The notes under the pieces were generated by a model. That model was not told the origin of the DNA. It saw only the letters and a program-made list of their open reading frames with translations, and ran no database searches. Below are positions 52,093 to 60,492 of a DNA stretch of 64,000 nucleotides, piece after piece. The stretch comes from an uncultured Ruminiclostridium sp. (GTDB taxonomy: Bacteria; Bacillota; Clostridia; Oscillospirales; Acutalibacteraceae): contig CABUCM010000011.1 of the NCBI GenBank assembly GCA_902490005.1, forward strand, positions 1 to 64,000. The letters are read 5' to 3'. The position numbers and the translations under genes are program-made. The number at the start of each line of letters is the position of its first letter. Position 1 is the first letter of the stretch.

Positions 52093-52776
52093 ATGGCGAA
52101 GCTGAATTTGGGCCATGAGTTCACCAAGGGTATCATCAAAGAAAACCCGGTGCTCTGCCTGATACTGGGCACTTGCCCTACCCTGGCTGTCACCACGGCG
52201 GCCAGCAATGCCATCGGCATGGGCATTGCCGCTACCATTGTACTGGTGTGCTCCAACGCCGTTATTTCCCTTATGCGGAAGGTGATCCCCGATAAGGTCC
52301 GTATTCCCGCTTATATCACCATCATCGCCGGGTTCGTTACCATGGTGCAAATGCTGGTAAAGGCTTTTGCCCCGGATATCGACCAGGCCTTGGGCATTTA
52401 TTTGCCCCTCATCGTGGTAAACTGTATCATTTTGGGCCGGGCGGAAATGTATGCCAGCAAGCACAGCGTCCTCCCCTCTGTGATGGACGGCTTAGGCATG
52501 GGCGTGGGCTTTACCGCCGCCATGCTGGCTATGGGGATTATCCGTGAATTCTTCGGCACCGGCGCTGTGTTCGGCGTGCCGATTTTCCAGGGCGTTATCG
52601 ACCCCATCATTATATTTATCCTTCCTCCCGGCGGATTTTTCGTGTTCGGAATGCTCATCGCCTTGGCCAATAAGCTTTCCGGCAATCAAAAAAAGCCTGA
52701 GGAGATCGGCTGTGCCGCCTGTCCCATGAACGGATCCTGCTCTAAGCTGCAAGAAAAGGAGGCCTGTGACAAATGA
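52093..52776 (+). CDS. rnfE: Rnf complex subunit E
   Basis: 227 aa with about six helices; paralogous to RnfA. LGTCPTLAVTTAASNAIGMG and GVGFTAAMLAMGIIREFFG are signatures. The C-terminus CAACPMNGSCSKL adds extra cysteines. It starts 2 bp after the rnfG stop. Confidence 0.95.
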   Translation: MAKLNLGHEFTKGIIKENPVLCLILGTCPTLAVTTAASNAIGMGIAATIVLVCSNAVISLMRKVIPDKVRIPAYITIIAGFVTMVQMLVKAFAPDIDQALGIYLPLIVVNCIILGRAEMYASKHSVLPSVMDGLGMGVGFTAAMLAMGIIREFFGTGAVFGVPIFQGVIDPIIIFILPPGGFFVFGMLIALANKLSGNQKKPEEIGCAACPMNGSCSKLQEKEACDK

Positions 52777-53381
52777 TTCAAGGTTTAGTCGCGATTTTCC
52801 TGGCCTCAATTCTCACAGAAAACTATGTCCTCAGCAAATTTTTGGGCATCTGCCCCTTCCTGGGGGTTTCTAAAAAGGTCAATACCGCCGTAGGCATGAG
52901 CGTGGCGGTGACCTTCGTTATGGTGCTGGCTACCGCCGTCACCTGGCCCATTTACACCTACCTGCTGGTCCCCAACGACCTGGCCTATTTGCAGACCATC
53001 GTTTTTATCTTAATTATCGCCGCTTTGGTCCAGCTGGTGGAAATTATCCTCAGAAAATATGTCCCTTCCCTGTATAACGCTCTGGGCATCTACCTGCCTT
53101 TGATCACCACCAACTGCGCCGTTCTGGGCGTTACCATGCTGGTGCTGGAAAAAGGCGCCGCGGACCCCACCTTTGGGTATCTGCAGTCTTTGGTAAACGC
53201 CTTTGGCTCCGGCATCGGCTTCCTGGTGGCAATGGTGATTTTCGCCGGCGTCCGCCAGAAAATGGAGGCCTGCGATATTCCCCAAACCATGAAGGGACTG
53301 CCCATCACCTTAGTCGCCGCCTCCTTGGTCGCCGTATCCTTCCTCGGCTTCCAGGGCCTGGTGGACGGACTGCTGGGTTAA
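52773..53381 (+). CDS. rnfA: Rnf complex subunit A
   Basis: 202 aa, six helices. SILTENYVLSKFLGICPFLGVS and PLITTNCAVLGV are signatures; the membrane-embedded Cys pair shared with RnfE probably binds an Fe-S centre. ATGA overlap with rnfE. Confidence 0.95.
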   Translation: MIQGLVAIFLASILTENYVLSKFLGICPFLGVSKKVNTAVGMSVAVTFVMVLATAVTWPIYTYLLVPNDLAYLQTIVFILIIAALVQLVEIILRKYVPSLYNALGIYLPLITTNCAVLGVTMLVLEKGAADPTFGYLQSLVNAFGSGIGFLVAMVIFAGVRQKMEACDIPQTMKGLPITLVAASLVAVSFLGFQGLVDGLLG

Positions 53382-53399
53382 GGAAAGGAAGTGGATGGA

Positions 53400-54212
53400 A
53401 TGAATGAAATACTGCTTCCGGTTTTGATTGTGGCGGGAATCGGCCTGCTGTGCGGCCTGGGCCTGGCTATCGCCTCTATCGTAATGGCGGTGCCCAAGGA
53501 TGAAAAGGCCGAGGCCATTGAGGAAGTTCTCCCAGGCGCTAACTGCGGCGCCTGCGGTTACTCCGGCTGCGCCGGCTATGCCAAGGCGTTAGCCAGCGGA
53601 GAGGCTCAGGTTGGCCTGTGCTCTCCCGGCGGCGCCCAGGTGGCGAACGCTACCGCCGCACTTTTGGGGGTCGCCGCCGGTGAAGTGGAATACAAGACCG
53701 CCTTGGTCCACTGCATGGGTTCCCACGACAACACCACCGACCGGATGAAATATCAGGGGATCACCTCCTGCGCCGCTGCCGCCCAGCTTTACGGCGGCAT
53801 TACCTCTTGTTCGTTCGGCTGTATGGGTTTGGGCGACTGCGCCGCCGCGTGCGAATACGACGCCATCAAGGTGTGCAACGGGGTCGCCAGCGTCGATCCC
53901 ACCCGGTGTAAGGGCTGTTCCAAATGCGTGCAGGCCTGTCCCAAACAGCTGATCTCCTTTGTGCCTTTAAAGCCCCAGGCGGTGGTGCGCTGCTCTAACT
54001 GCGACAAGGGCGGCGTCACCCGCAACCTTTGTAAGGTTGGCTGTATCGGCTGTATGAAATGCGTCAAAATCTGTGAGTCCGGCGCCGTGACCGTCACCCA
54101 ATTCAAAGCGTCTGTGGACCCGCAGAAATGCACCGCCTGCGGAAAGTGCGTTGAGGTCTGCCCACAAGACTGCATCCGTATGTGTTTAGAGAATGTGACA
54201 ATGAATGCCTAA
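53400..54212 (+). CDS. rnfB: Rnf complex subunit B (ferredoxin-accepting)
   Basis: 270 aa. One N-terminal helix (LLPVLIVAGIGLLCGLGLAIAS), the N-terminal Fe-S motif NCGACGYSGCAGYAKAL, then ferredoxin-like clusters CKGCSKCVQACP, CIGCMKCVKICE and CTACGKCVEVCP. Takes electrons from reduced ferredoxin. A GTG at 53391 is an alternative start; the ATG at 53400 matches the family N-terminus. Last gene before the terminator. Confidence 0.94.
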   Translation: MNEILLPVLIVAGIGLLCGLGLAIASIVMAVPKDEKAEAIEEVLPGANCGACGYSGCAGYAKALASGEAQVGLCSPGGAQVANATAALLGVAAGEVEYKTALVHCMGSHDNTTDRMKYQGITSCAAAAQLYGGITSCSFGCMGLGDCAAACEYDAIKVCNGVASVDPTRCKGCSKCVQACPKQLISFVPLKPQAVVRCSNCDKGGVTRNLCKVGCIGCMKCVKICESGAVTVTQFKASVDPQKCTACGKCVEVCPQDCIRMCLENVTMNA

Positions 54213-54228
54213 CGAAAAATAAAGAGAG

Positions 54229-54263
54229 AAAGCCGCCGGGAGAAAATCCCGGCGGCTTTTTTC
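54229..54263 (+). terminator. Terminator of the rnf operon
   Basis: Stem AAGCCGCCGGGA and its complement (54230-54241 with 54247-54258) and a TTTTTTC tail. Confidence 0.92.
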
Positions 54264-54376
54264 TTGCTTTACAGTGTATCCGCTTTTTATTTCAGTACCG
54301 CTTCCATTTCCGTTTAGCCTTACTGGCGTCCCGTTTCTCAACAAACATAGCCGCCCGCTAAAATTACCCATTCCTT

Positions 54377-55054
54377 TTAATAGCCCAGCTCTTCGCCCAC
54401 CAAAATTACTTTGATCCGGTCCTTCATACGCTGCTGTCCGCAGACTACATAGGTGGCGCAAATTCTGTCGCCGTTGCGGCAGCCGTCCGACATCTCCGGG
54501 CAATCCTTAGAAAGGGATACGCACACCCCGGTATGTTTACAGTAGGTTTCACAGTTCAGCCTCGCTACGTTGGCCGGCGCGGCGGTGGTTTTTGTCCGGC
54601 GCACCGCTTCGTCTACATCCTTGACGATTTTATTATAGCCCGCTACCACAATGACGCTCTTTGGGCCAAAGGTCAGCGCCGCCACACGGTTTCCGTTGCC
54701 GTCCACATTATAAAGGACGCCGCTTTCCGTCACCGCGTTGGAACTCATCAGGTAAACGTCGGCAAAAAAAGATTTCCGGTAGATTTCCTGAACCTGTTCC
54801 CGTGTCAGGCCCTTTTGGTCCCGGTCCATCAGCTTGGGGTACCTGCCGCTTCTCAGCAGGTCCATCACGCCGCATTCCTTCAGGGACATGGAACCTCCGA
54901 AGGAGATCACGTCGTCAGGCTTCAGCAGGCTTTCCACCTGCTGAACCGCCTCTTCCTTTGTCGCCGCATAATAGGCCTGCATATTGTTCTTTTGCAGGCT
55001 TTCCATGGTGCGCTGGATTCTTTTCTCCACCACCGCTTTACAATTCTGATCCAT
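54377..55054 (-). CDS. LUD-domain (lactate utilization type) protein
   Basis: 225 aa. LUD/DUF162 fold with VISFGGSMSLKECGVMDLL and SSNAVTESGVLYNVDGNGNR. The cysteine series CETYCKHTGVC and CPEMSDGC sits in the C-terminal third. No lactate genes are adjacent, so the role is open; some LUD proteins bind Fe-S partners or act in carboxylate metabolism. Confidence 0.88.
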   Translation of the reverse strand: MDQNCKAVVEKRIQRTMESLQKNNMQAYYAATKEEAVQQVESLLKPDDVISFGGSMSLKECGVMDLLRSGRYPKLMDRDQKGLTREQVQEIYRKSFFADVYLMSSNAVTESGVLYNVDGNGNRVAALTFGPKSVIVVAGYNKIVKDVDEAVRRTKTTAAPANVARLNCETYCKHTGVCVSLSKDCPEMSDGCRNGDRICATYVVCGQQRMKDRIKVILVGEELGY

Positions 55055-55221
55055 TTTCTGTCACCTCAGTTAAACATTCATTTTACTTTTTATACGCCCA
55101 GCCATACCCCAAGGGCTTGCAACGCAGCGCAGCGTTCAAAAAAGCCATTCCCAGCCAGGGCCTCCCAGGGCGATAAAACCTTTGGTTCTATTATACCTCT
55201 AAGTTTTCAAAATGAAAAGCA

Positions 55222-55962
55222 TTAACGGATGTATTCTTTACTGGCATAACCGGTGGTGTTCTGATACTGGATTTCATACCATCCGCCGTTCTCCCCTAGA
55301 ATAGTAACCGTGGCGCCTTTGGGTGCCTGGCCGATCACCGGAGCGTTTAGGCTTGGCTGGCTGCGGATATTCAGCGGAGTCTGCTGGGTGGTCACAGTAC
55401 CCTGGCGCTGAGGCTGGCTCCCCGGAGGGACAAAGGGAATCCCGAAATACTCTGTCAGGGAAAGCACCAGGTTCCTGGCGATATTGTCAATATTATCCCG
55501 AATCCACTGGGCGTCGGCGCTGTTATCGTGATAAGCCACTTCAATCAGCACAGAGGGGGCTTTGGTGCGTTTCAGTTCCGCCAAGGTCGTGGTAGGCACG
55601 GTTTTCACCTTGCTAGGGTCTGGATAGACGGCCTTAAAATTATTGGCGATGATTTCCGCCGCCCGCTGCCCCTTTTGGCTGCCGTTATAATAATATACGT
55701 CGGCCCCTCGAATCTGCCCCGCCAAGGCTGGCGGCGCGGCGTTGGAATGAAGCGCCAAGTGGAGGTCGTAGTTCCCCGCATTGCTCTGGGCAATGGCCTG
55801 AGACAGAGTTTGGCTGGGTTCGTTCCGTGTAAACTGGATGCCGCTGGAATTTAAGTAGGGCTCCATCGCGTCGGCGATCAGGTTCATATAATATTCTTCG
55901 TTACCGCCGTCCACATAGGGATTGAACTCCTGTAAAGAAGGGCTTAAATAAATCGTCGGCAT
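55222..55962 (-). CDS. Amidase_3-type N-acetylmuramoyl-L-alanine amidase with SH3 domain
   Basis: 246 aa. The amidase domain (about residues 1-175) has DLHLALHSNAAPP (zinc His) and VLIEVAYHDN (catalytic Glu). A C-terminal bacterial SH3 domain (LNIRSQPSLNAPVIGQAPKG) follows a PPGSQPQRQ linker. No signal peptide is seen, so release may need lysis, sporulation, or another route. AAAGGAG precedes the ATG at 55962. It lies 27 bp after the deacetylase gene. Confidence 0.88.
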   Translation of the reverse strand: MPTIYLSPSLQEFNPYVDGGNEEYYMNLIADAMEPYLNSSGIQFTRNEPSQTLSQAIAQSNAGNYDLHLALHSNAAPPALAGQIRGADVYYYNGSQKGQRAAEIIANNFKAVYPDPSKVKTVPTTTLAELKRTKAPSVLIEVAYHDNSADAQWIRDNIDNIARNLVLSLTEYFGIPFVPPGSQPQRQGTVTTQQTPLNIRSQPSLNAPVIGQAPKGATVTILGENGGWYEIQYQNTTGYASKEYIR

Positions 55963-55989
55963 AGCATGCTCCTTTCTTTTCATAAAGGG

Positions 55990-56871
55990 TTATAAGCCTA
56001 TTTTTTGAAAAAACGCTTCCGTGCTCTGCAGTCCCGGCCGGAGATATCTTCCCATTTCAAAAAGGCACTCCGGATCCCGAGTGATTCTGTTCATATGGCT
56101 TTCACAGGTCATGCTGGACTGAAACCCCATGCTTTTCAACATTTCCTGTGTCCCATTGCTGATGGCGCCAAAAGGATAGACAAAGCAAGTGGGCGTCCAG
56201 CCGGTCATTTCGTCAATCCGCGTCTGGGCCTTGGACAGATCCTGGGTAAACGCCGTTTCATACGCCAGATCGCTTTCTCCTTTCATCCGTTTGGTCCCCA
56301 CCCTTTTTCCGTTGCAAGAGTGCATATTATAAGAGTGGTTTTGAATTTCCACCCGGCCTGAGGCAATCATTTCATTGATATTATCCCAGGTGATATGAGA
56401 ATAATTGGGATGAACATCCTCCACCTGGCTGTATTCGTCCGTATACCGGCAAATCGGGGAAATAACAATTTTAGCGTCGTATTTCTCCAGCAAGGGATAG
56501 GCGTAATAATAATTGTTATAGTAGCCGTCGTCAAAGGTGATCATCACCGGCTTTTCCGGCAGAGGGGTTCCCTTCTCCACATAATCAATCAGGTCCTGCA
56601 CCACCACGGTATGGTACCCGTTGGTTTGCAGATATTTTAAATCCGACTCAAACCGGTCTGGAGAAACTACATATTTCCCCTGGCGCGCCTCTTCTTTCAG
56701 CAGGCCATGATACATTAAAATAGGCAGGTCACAGCCCTCCGACGGCTGGGTATTGGCCGGTAAGAAGCTTTCATGAAAGCCCATCATTGTAAAAATAAAA
56801 GCCAAAGCTAGGATAGCGCCCCCTAAAGCGGCTTTCCCAAAACCCTTCAGAACGCTCCCTCTTTTTGTCAT
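55990..56871 (-). CDS. Secreted/membrane-anchored polysaccharide deacetylase
   Basis: 293 aa with an N-terminal signal anchor (AALGGAILALAFIFTMM). NodB motifs: MITFDDGYYNN (catalytic Asp-Asp) and IQNHSYNMHS (zinc His pair). Deacetylation of peptidoglycan or another N-acetylated glycan is expected. AGGAGG precedes the ATG at 56871. Paired with the amidase gene downstream. Confidence 0.9.
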   Translation of the reverse strand: MTKRGSVLKGFGKAALGGAILALAFIFTMMGFHESFLPANTQPSEGCDLPILMYHGLLKEEARQGKYVVSPDRFESDLKYLQTNGYHTVVVQDLIDYVEKGTPLPEKPVMITFDDGYYNNYYYAYPLLEKYDAKIVISPICRYTDEYSQVEDVHPNYSHITWDNINEMIASGRVEIQNHSYNMHSCNGKRVGTKRMKGESDLAYETAFTQDLSKAQTRIDEMTGWTPTCFVYPFGAISNGTQEMLKSMGFQSSMTCESHMNRITRDPECLFEMGRYLRPGLQSTEAFFQKIGL

Positions 56872-56952
56872 AATACCGTCCCTCCTGGATAACAACGCTC
56901 TTTTTATATATAGAAAGGAAAAAAAATTTTATGCCTTCTTTGAAAAAAAGAC

Positions 56953-56981
56953 TTTACAAACCAAAAGAGATGTGATATTCT
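56953..56981 (+). promoter_or_regulatory. Sigma-A promoter of perR
   Basis: -35 TTTACA (56953-56958), 17-bp spacer, -10 TATTCT (56976-56981). Confidence 0.65.
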
Positions 56982-56992
56982 ATAAACAGAAA

Positions 56993-57007
56993 CGATAACT
57001 ATTATTA
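56993..57007 (+). promoter_or_regulatory. Fur/Per-box-like operator of perR
   Basis: CGATAACTATTATTA matches the 7-1-7 Fur-family box TGATAATNATTATCA at 11 of 14 positions. It lies about 12 bp after the -10, over the first transcribed bases, which suits autorepression. Confidence 0.6.
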
Positions 57008-57023
57008 ATTTTAGGAGTGGAAA

Positions 57024-57431
57024 ATGGAAAAGAGACAGAATTACAGCCGAAAAAGAGAAGCCATTCTATCTGCCATCTGTTCCACAAAAACGCATCCCAC
57101 CGCAGATTGGATTTATCAAAAGCTGAAACCAACTTATCCTGATTTAAGTTTAGGCACGGTTTACCGCAATATTGCCCGATTCAAAGAGGATGGTTTGATT
57201 ATAAGCGTTGGCGTCGTGGACGGCCAGGAACGGCTAGACGGCACAACCGCCCCCCATGCTCACTTTATCTGTTCTAAGTGCGGCTGCGTTTTGGATGTAA
57301 ACCATGTGGAGCAAGACGCCAAGCTGGATCTTAACGTCAGCAAGAAAATTCACTGTCAAATTGATTCCCACGATTTGGTGTTCCATGGTATTTGCGAGGA
57401 ATGCCTGGCCGCCAGGGAAAATGCCGGATAA
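57024..57431 (+). CDS. perR: Fur-family peroxide regulator, PerR-like
   Basis: 135 aa. The N-terminal winged helix contains THPTADWIYQKL (regulatory-metal His). TTAPHAHFICSKCG has the PerR-type His and a structural CxxC; the second CxxC is CEEC. Metal-catalysed histidine oxidation is the known peroxide signal in PerR. Upstream of rubrerythrin with a 61-bp gap, so control of it is likely. Confidence 0.9.
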   Translation: MEKRQNYSRKREAILSAICSTKTHPTADWIYQKLKPTYPDLSLGTVYRNIARFKEDGLIISVGVVDGQERLDGTTAPHAHFICSKCGCVLDVNHVEQDAKLDLNVSKKIHCQIDSHDLVFHGICEECLAARENAG

Positions 57432-57492
57432 GAGGAAATAAAGGGCTCCCGTCCTTTATCCAATAGAATTTTATAATTTGGAGGAATTCATA

Positions 57493-58038
57493 ATGAAAAA
57501 ATTTGTATGCTCTGTTTGTGGTTATGTTTATGAAGGGGAAACCGCTCCGGATTTTTGCCCCCAGTGTAAGGCTCCCAAGGAAAAGTTTGTAGAGCAAAAG
57601 GGCGAGCTGTCTTGGGCCGCTGAACACGTGGTCGGTGTCGCCCAGGGTTCTAGCGAGGATATCATGGAAGATTTGAGAGCCAATTTTAACGGCGAGTGCA
57701 CCGAGGTTGGCATGTACTTGGCCATGGCCCGTGTCGCCCATAGAGAAGGCTATCCTGAAATCGGCCTGTACTGGGAAAAGGCCGCTTATGAAGAGGCCGA
57801 GCATGCCGCCAAGTTTGCAGAGCTTTTGGGCGAAGTGGTAACTGACAGCACTAAGAAGAACCTGGAGATGCGTGTAGAAGCTGAAAACGGCGCCACCGCC
57901 GGTAAGTTTGATCTTGCAAAGCGCGCCAAGGCCGCTAATCTGGATGCGATCCACGACACTGTCCATGAGATGGCCCGCGACGAGGCCCGCCACGGCAAGG
58001 CGTTTGCCGGACTGCTGAAGAGATATTTCGGCAAATAA
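57493..58038 (+). CDS. rbr: Reverse rubrerythrin (NADH peroxidase type)
   Basis: 181 aa. The rubredoxin domain is N-terminal (CSVCGYVYEGETAPDFCPQC), the reverse of classical rubrerythrin, followed by a ferritin-like diiron domain with EVGMYLAMARVAHREG, EEAEHAAKF and DEARHGKAF ligands. It reduces hydrogen peroxide with electrons from NADH-linked reductases. The start at 57493 has TGGAGG 8 nt upstream. Confidence 0.94.
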   Translation: MKKFVCSVCGYVYEGETAPDFCPQCKAPKEKFVEQKGELSWAAEHVVGVAQGSSEDIMEDLRANFNGECTEVGMYLAMARVAHREGYPEIGLYWEKAAYEEAEHAAKFAELLGEVVTDSTKKNLEMRVEAENGATAGKFDLAKRAKAANLDAIHDTVHEMARDEARHGKAFAGLLKRYFGK

Positions 58039-58070
58039 ATAAGCGAAGTACATTTGATACCTTTTATATA

Positions 58071-58110
58071 GCAAAAGCCAGCGTCTTTTAGGCTCTGGCT
58101 TTTGCTATGC
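58071..58110 (+). terminator. Terminator after rubrerythrin
   Basis: Stem GCAAAAGCCAG/CTGGCTTTTGC (58071-58081 with 58095-58105), followed within 10 bp by CTTTTTAG. Confidence 0.75.
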
Positions 58111-58270
58111 CTTTTTAGGGCTTGTGAAAGCCGCCCGTTTAACGGGTAGTCTTGACTTTTTACCCTTGGATACGCCTCTTTTGCACAATAACCTATCCAT
58201 GGCGCCACCGAAAAAGGCGCGGTCAGCCTTCGCTAAAATAGCGCCGTCTTTTTCAACCCGGTATAAAAAT

Positions 58271-58305
58271 AAAAGGAAACAAGCCGGACGGGAACATCCC
58301 GGCTT
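58271..58305 (-). terminator. Terminator of the alpha/beta hydrolase gene
   Basis: Stem AAGCCGG/CCGGCTT (58281-58287 with 58299-58305), followed on the minus strand by GTTTCCTTTT. Confidence 0.7.
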
Positions 58306-58324
58306 ATTTCCTTTTTGACAGTAT

Positions 58325-59263
58325 TTATTTTTCCACCGCTTGGAGTAAAAATGAGGCGATATCCTGGTAAACCTGGTCCCGGTTGGTTTCATTCAATATT
58401 TCATGCCTGCCGCCAGGGTATAGGATCAGCTGGACATCATGCCCGGTTTTCACCAAACGGCGATAGACTTTCTTGACCCCTTTTCCGAAATCTCCCACTG
58501 GGTCCTGATCTCCGGATACCATTAAAATCGGGATATCCTGTACGGAACGGAACCACTGAGGCTGGTTGACGTCAAAAAGCAGGCGGACCAAATCCCGGTA
58601 TCCGGACACGGTAAAATCAAAACCGCATAAGGGGTCCTGATTATACAAGTCCACCTGAGCTTCATCCCGGGAAAGCCAATCGTTTGGAGTACGCGCCGGC
58701 TGAAACGCATGGTTGTACCCGCCGGTCGTCAGGTTTTTCAACCGGTCGTCGTGCCCTTTCGGGCCCTTTTTCGCCACTATCTTTTCCGCATAGGCCAGCC
58801 CCGCCTTCATTACCGGCGGAGAAAGGCCGGCGCTGGTACCGCAGATGACGGCTCCCCGGATGCCCTCGCCGTATACACTGAGATAACGCCTGGTTAAAAA
58901 AGACCCCATACTGTGGCCCATAATCATATAGGGGATCCCGGGGAAATCCTCTTGGACGATCCTGCGGAGCTTATCCATGTCCTTGACTAAATTAAGATAA
59001 CCGCCCGGGCCAAAATAGCCGTAGCTTTCCTCATCAAGCGCGGATTTCCCATGGCCCGCATGGTCGTTGATGCAAACCGCAAAGCCTTTGGAAACTAAAT
59101 ATTTAGCAAAGTTTTCATACCGGCGGCTGTGCTCCGCCATGCCGTGAGCGATCTGCAGGATTCCCCGAACAGCGTTTTTTTCTGCCGGGGCATATCCCAA
59201 AGCAAAAATCCTTCCCTCACCGCTGCTGGCGTCATAGGTCATTTCCTTCGTGGTAAACTCCAT
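58325..59263 (-). CDS. Alpha/beta hydrolase, monoacylglycerol-lipase-like
   Basis: 312 aa. Nucleophile elbow GHSMGSF, acid in GDQDPVGDFG and histidine in YPGGRHEILNE; the early IAHGMAEHSRRYENFAKYL is the family signature. Substrates are probably monoglycerides or lysophospholipids. The start at 59263 has GGAGG upstream. Cytosolic. Confidence 0.9.
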   Translation of the reverse strand: MEFTTKEMTYDASSGEGRIFALGYAPAEKNAVRGILQIAHGMAEHSRRYENFAKYLVSKGFAVCINDHAGHGKSALDEESYGYFGPGGYLNLVKDMDKLRRIVQEDFPGIPYMIMGHSMGSFLTRRYLSVYGEGIRGAVICGTSAGLSPPVMKAGLAYAEKIVAKKGPKGHDDRLKNLTTGGYNHAFQPARTPNDWLSRDEAQVDLYNQDPLCGFDFTVSGYRDLVRLLFDVNQPQWFRSVQDIPILMVSGDQDPVGDFGKGVKKVYRRLVKTGHDVQLILYPGGRHEILNETNRDQVYQDIASFLLQAVEK

Positions 59264-59296
59264 GATTTTTACCTCCAAACCGCATTGCCCAAGCCC

Positions 59297-59725
59297 TTAA
59301 ATCGAATCGGATTGATTGCTGTCCAGCACGGAAGTACAGTGCGGGCAGCGCTTTGCCTCAATGGCGATCTCCGAACAGCAGTAGGGGCAGATCTTTGTGG
59401 TCTTTTGCGCTTCCTCCACGGGCTTTTTGCCCCACTTGGCCAGCTTATTGGTCAGCTTTACAAACAGGAAAATCACCAGCGCCATAATGATAAAGTTCAG
59501 CACCGCCGTCAGGAACGCGCCGTACCGGATGGTGGCCTGGCCCACCGTGATGGCCAAAGAATCAAAATTCACCTGGCCGAACAAGCCGAGCAGCGGAGAA
59601 ATAATATCCCCTGTCAACGATGTGACAATGGCCTGAAACGCGGCGCCGATGATAACGCCGATGGCTAAATCCATCACATTTCCCCGCAAAGCAAACTCTT
59701 TAAATTCTCCCAAGAACTTTTTCAT
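59297..59725 (-). CDS. mscL: Large-conductance mechanosensitive channel with C-terminal zinc ribbon
   Basis: 142 aa. FKEFALRGNVMDLAIGVIIGAAF is the MscL first helix and the second helix is FIIMALVIFLFVKL. Beyond the usual end there is a zinc-ribbon-like CPYCCSEIAIEAKRCPHC (about residues 113-130). Pentameric pore opening under hypo-osmotic shock. Confidence 0.93.
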   Translation of the reverse strand: MKKFLGEFKEFALRGNVMDLAIGVIIGAAFQAIVTSLTGDIISPLLGLFGQVNFDSLAITVGQATIRYGAFLTAVLNFIIMALVIFLFVKLTNKLAKWGKKPVEEAQKTTKICPYCCSEIAIEAKRCPHCTSVLDSNQSDSI

Positions 59726-59817
59726 ACCAACGCAACCTTCCTTTTTATTTTCCCAGTTTTATAACATAATTATATCACTATTAACCTAAAATTTGTGCCT
59801 ATTTTGTAAATTTATCG

Positions 59818-60492
59818 TTATAAACAGCCATAAATACAAAAAAAGTGGAATACGCTGCCCACCAGCACGAACAGGTGCCAAAGGGAGTGAACGTATTTCT
59901 TTTTTTTACCTATCGCGTACAACACCGCCCCCACTGTGTAAAAGACGCCGCCGGCAAGCAGCAGAATAATTTCCCAAACAGGCATGGACCCCGCCAAAGG
60001 CTTCGCCGCAAAAATCACCGCCCAGCCCATGCAGATATAGCATACCATGGAAAGCTTCTGGTACCGCTTCAAATTAACGGCGTTAAATACAATCCCCACC
60101 ACAGCAGCAGCCCAAATCACGCCGAGCAGCACCCAACCCGCCGTCCCCCTGATAACCGCAAGGCTCAAAGGCGTATAGGTGCCGGCGATCAGCAAAAAAA
60201 TGGAGCAGTGGTCTAAAACCCGGAACACCTGTTTTCCTTTGTTCACGCCTAACGCGTGATACAAGGTGGAAACCAGGTATAAAAGGATCAGGGTCGCGCT
60301 GTAAACCACCAAAGACACAAGGGTAATGGAATCGTTCGGCGCCCGCACCAAAAGGAGCACCAGGGCCGCAATGGACAAAAGCACCCCCACGCCATGGCTG
60401 ACGGCGCTTAAAACCTCCTCCAGGGTGGAATAGATCGGCAGGCCCAAAAACCGCCGCCGTTCCTCCCGCTGCTTCTCCTTCAGCTCGTTCAC
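59818..60492 (-). CDS. Hemolysin III / PAQR-family membrane protein (YqfA-like)
   Basis: 224 aa, seven helices. SAVSHGVGVLLSIAALVLL and DHCSIFLLIAGTYTPLSLAV (metal-binding His) and the C-terminal HSLWHLFVLVGSVFHFF are the family signature. Role in membrane homeostasis is suggested for relatives. It overlaps the radical SAM gene by 4 bp. Confidence 0.9.
   Translation of the reverse strand: MNELKEKQREERRRFLGLPIYSTLEEVLSAVSHGVGVLLSIAALVLLLVRAPNDSITLVSLVVYSATLILLYLVSTLYHALGVNKGKQVFRVLDHCSIFLLIAGTYTPLSLAVIRGTAGWVLLGVIWAAAVVGIVFNAVNLKRYQKLSMVCYICMGWAVIFAAKPLAGSMPVWEIILLLAGGVFYTVGAVLYAIGKKKKYVHSLWHLFVLVGSVFHFFCIYGCL

Noticed and set aside
55055..55221. Structured leader or riboswitch upstream of the LUD gene
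   Set aside because: A TATAAT and some GC-rich inverted stretches are present, but I could not draw a coherent structure or match a known class.
58124..58318. 64-residue plus-strand ORF between rubrerythrin and the lipase
   Set aside because: It spans the lipase terminator, lacks a ribosome site and shows no conserved pattern.
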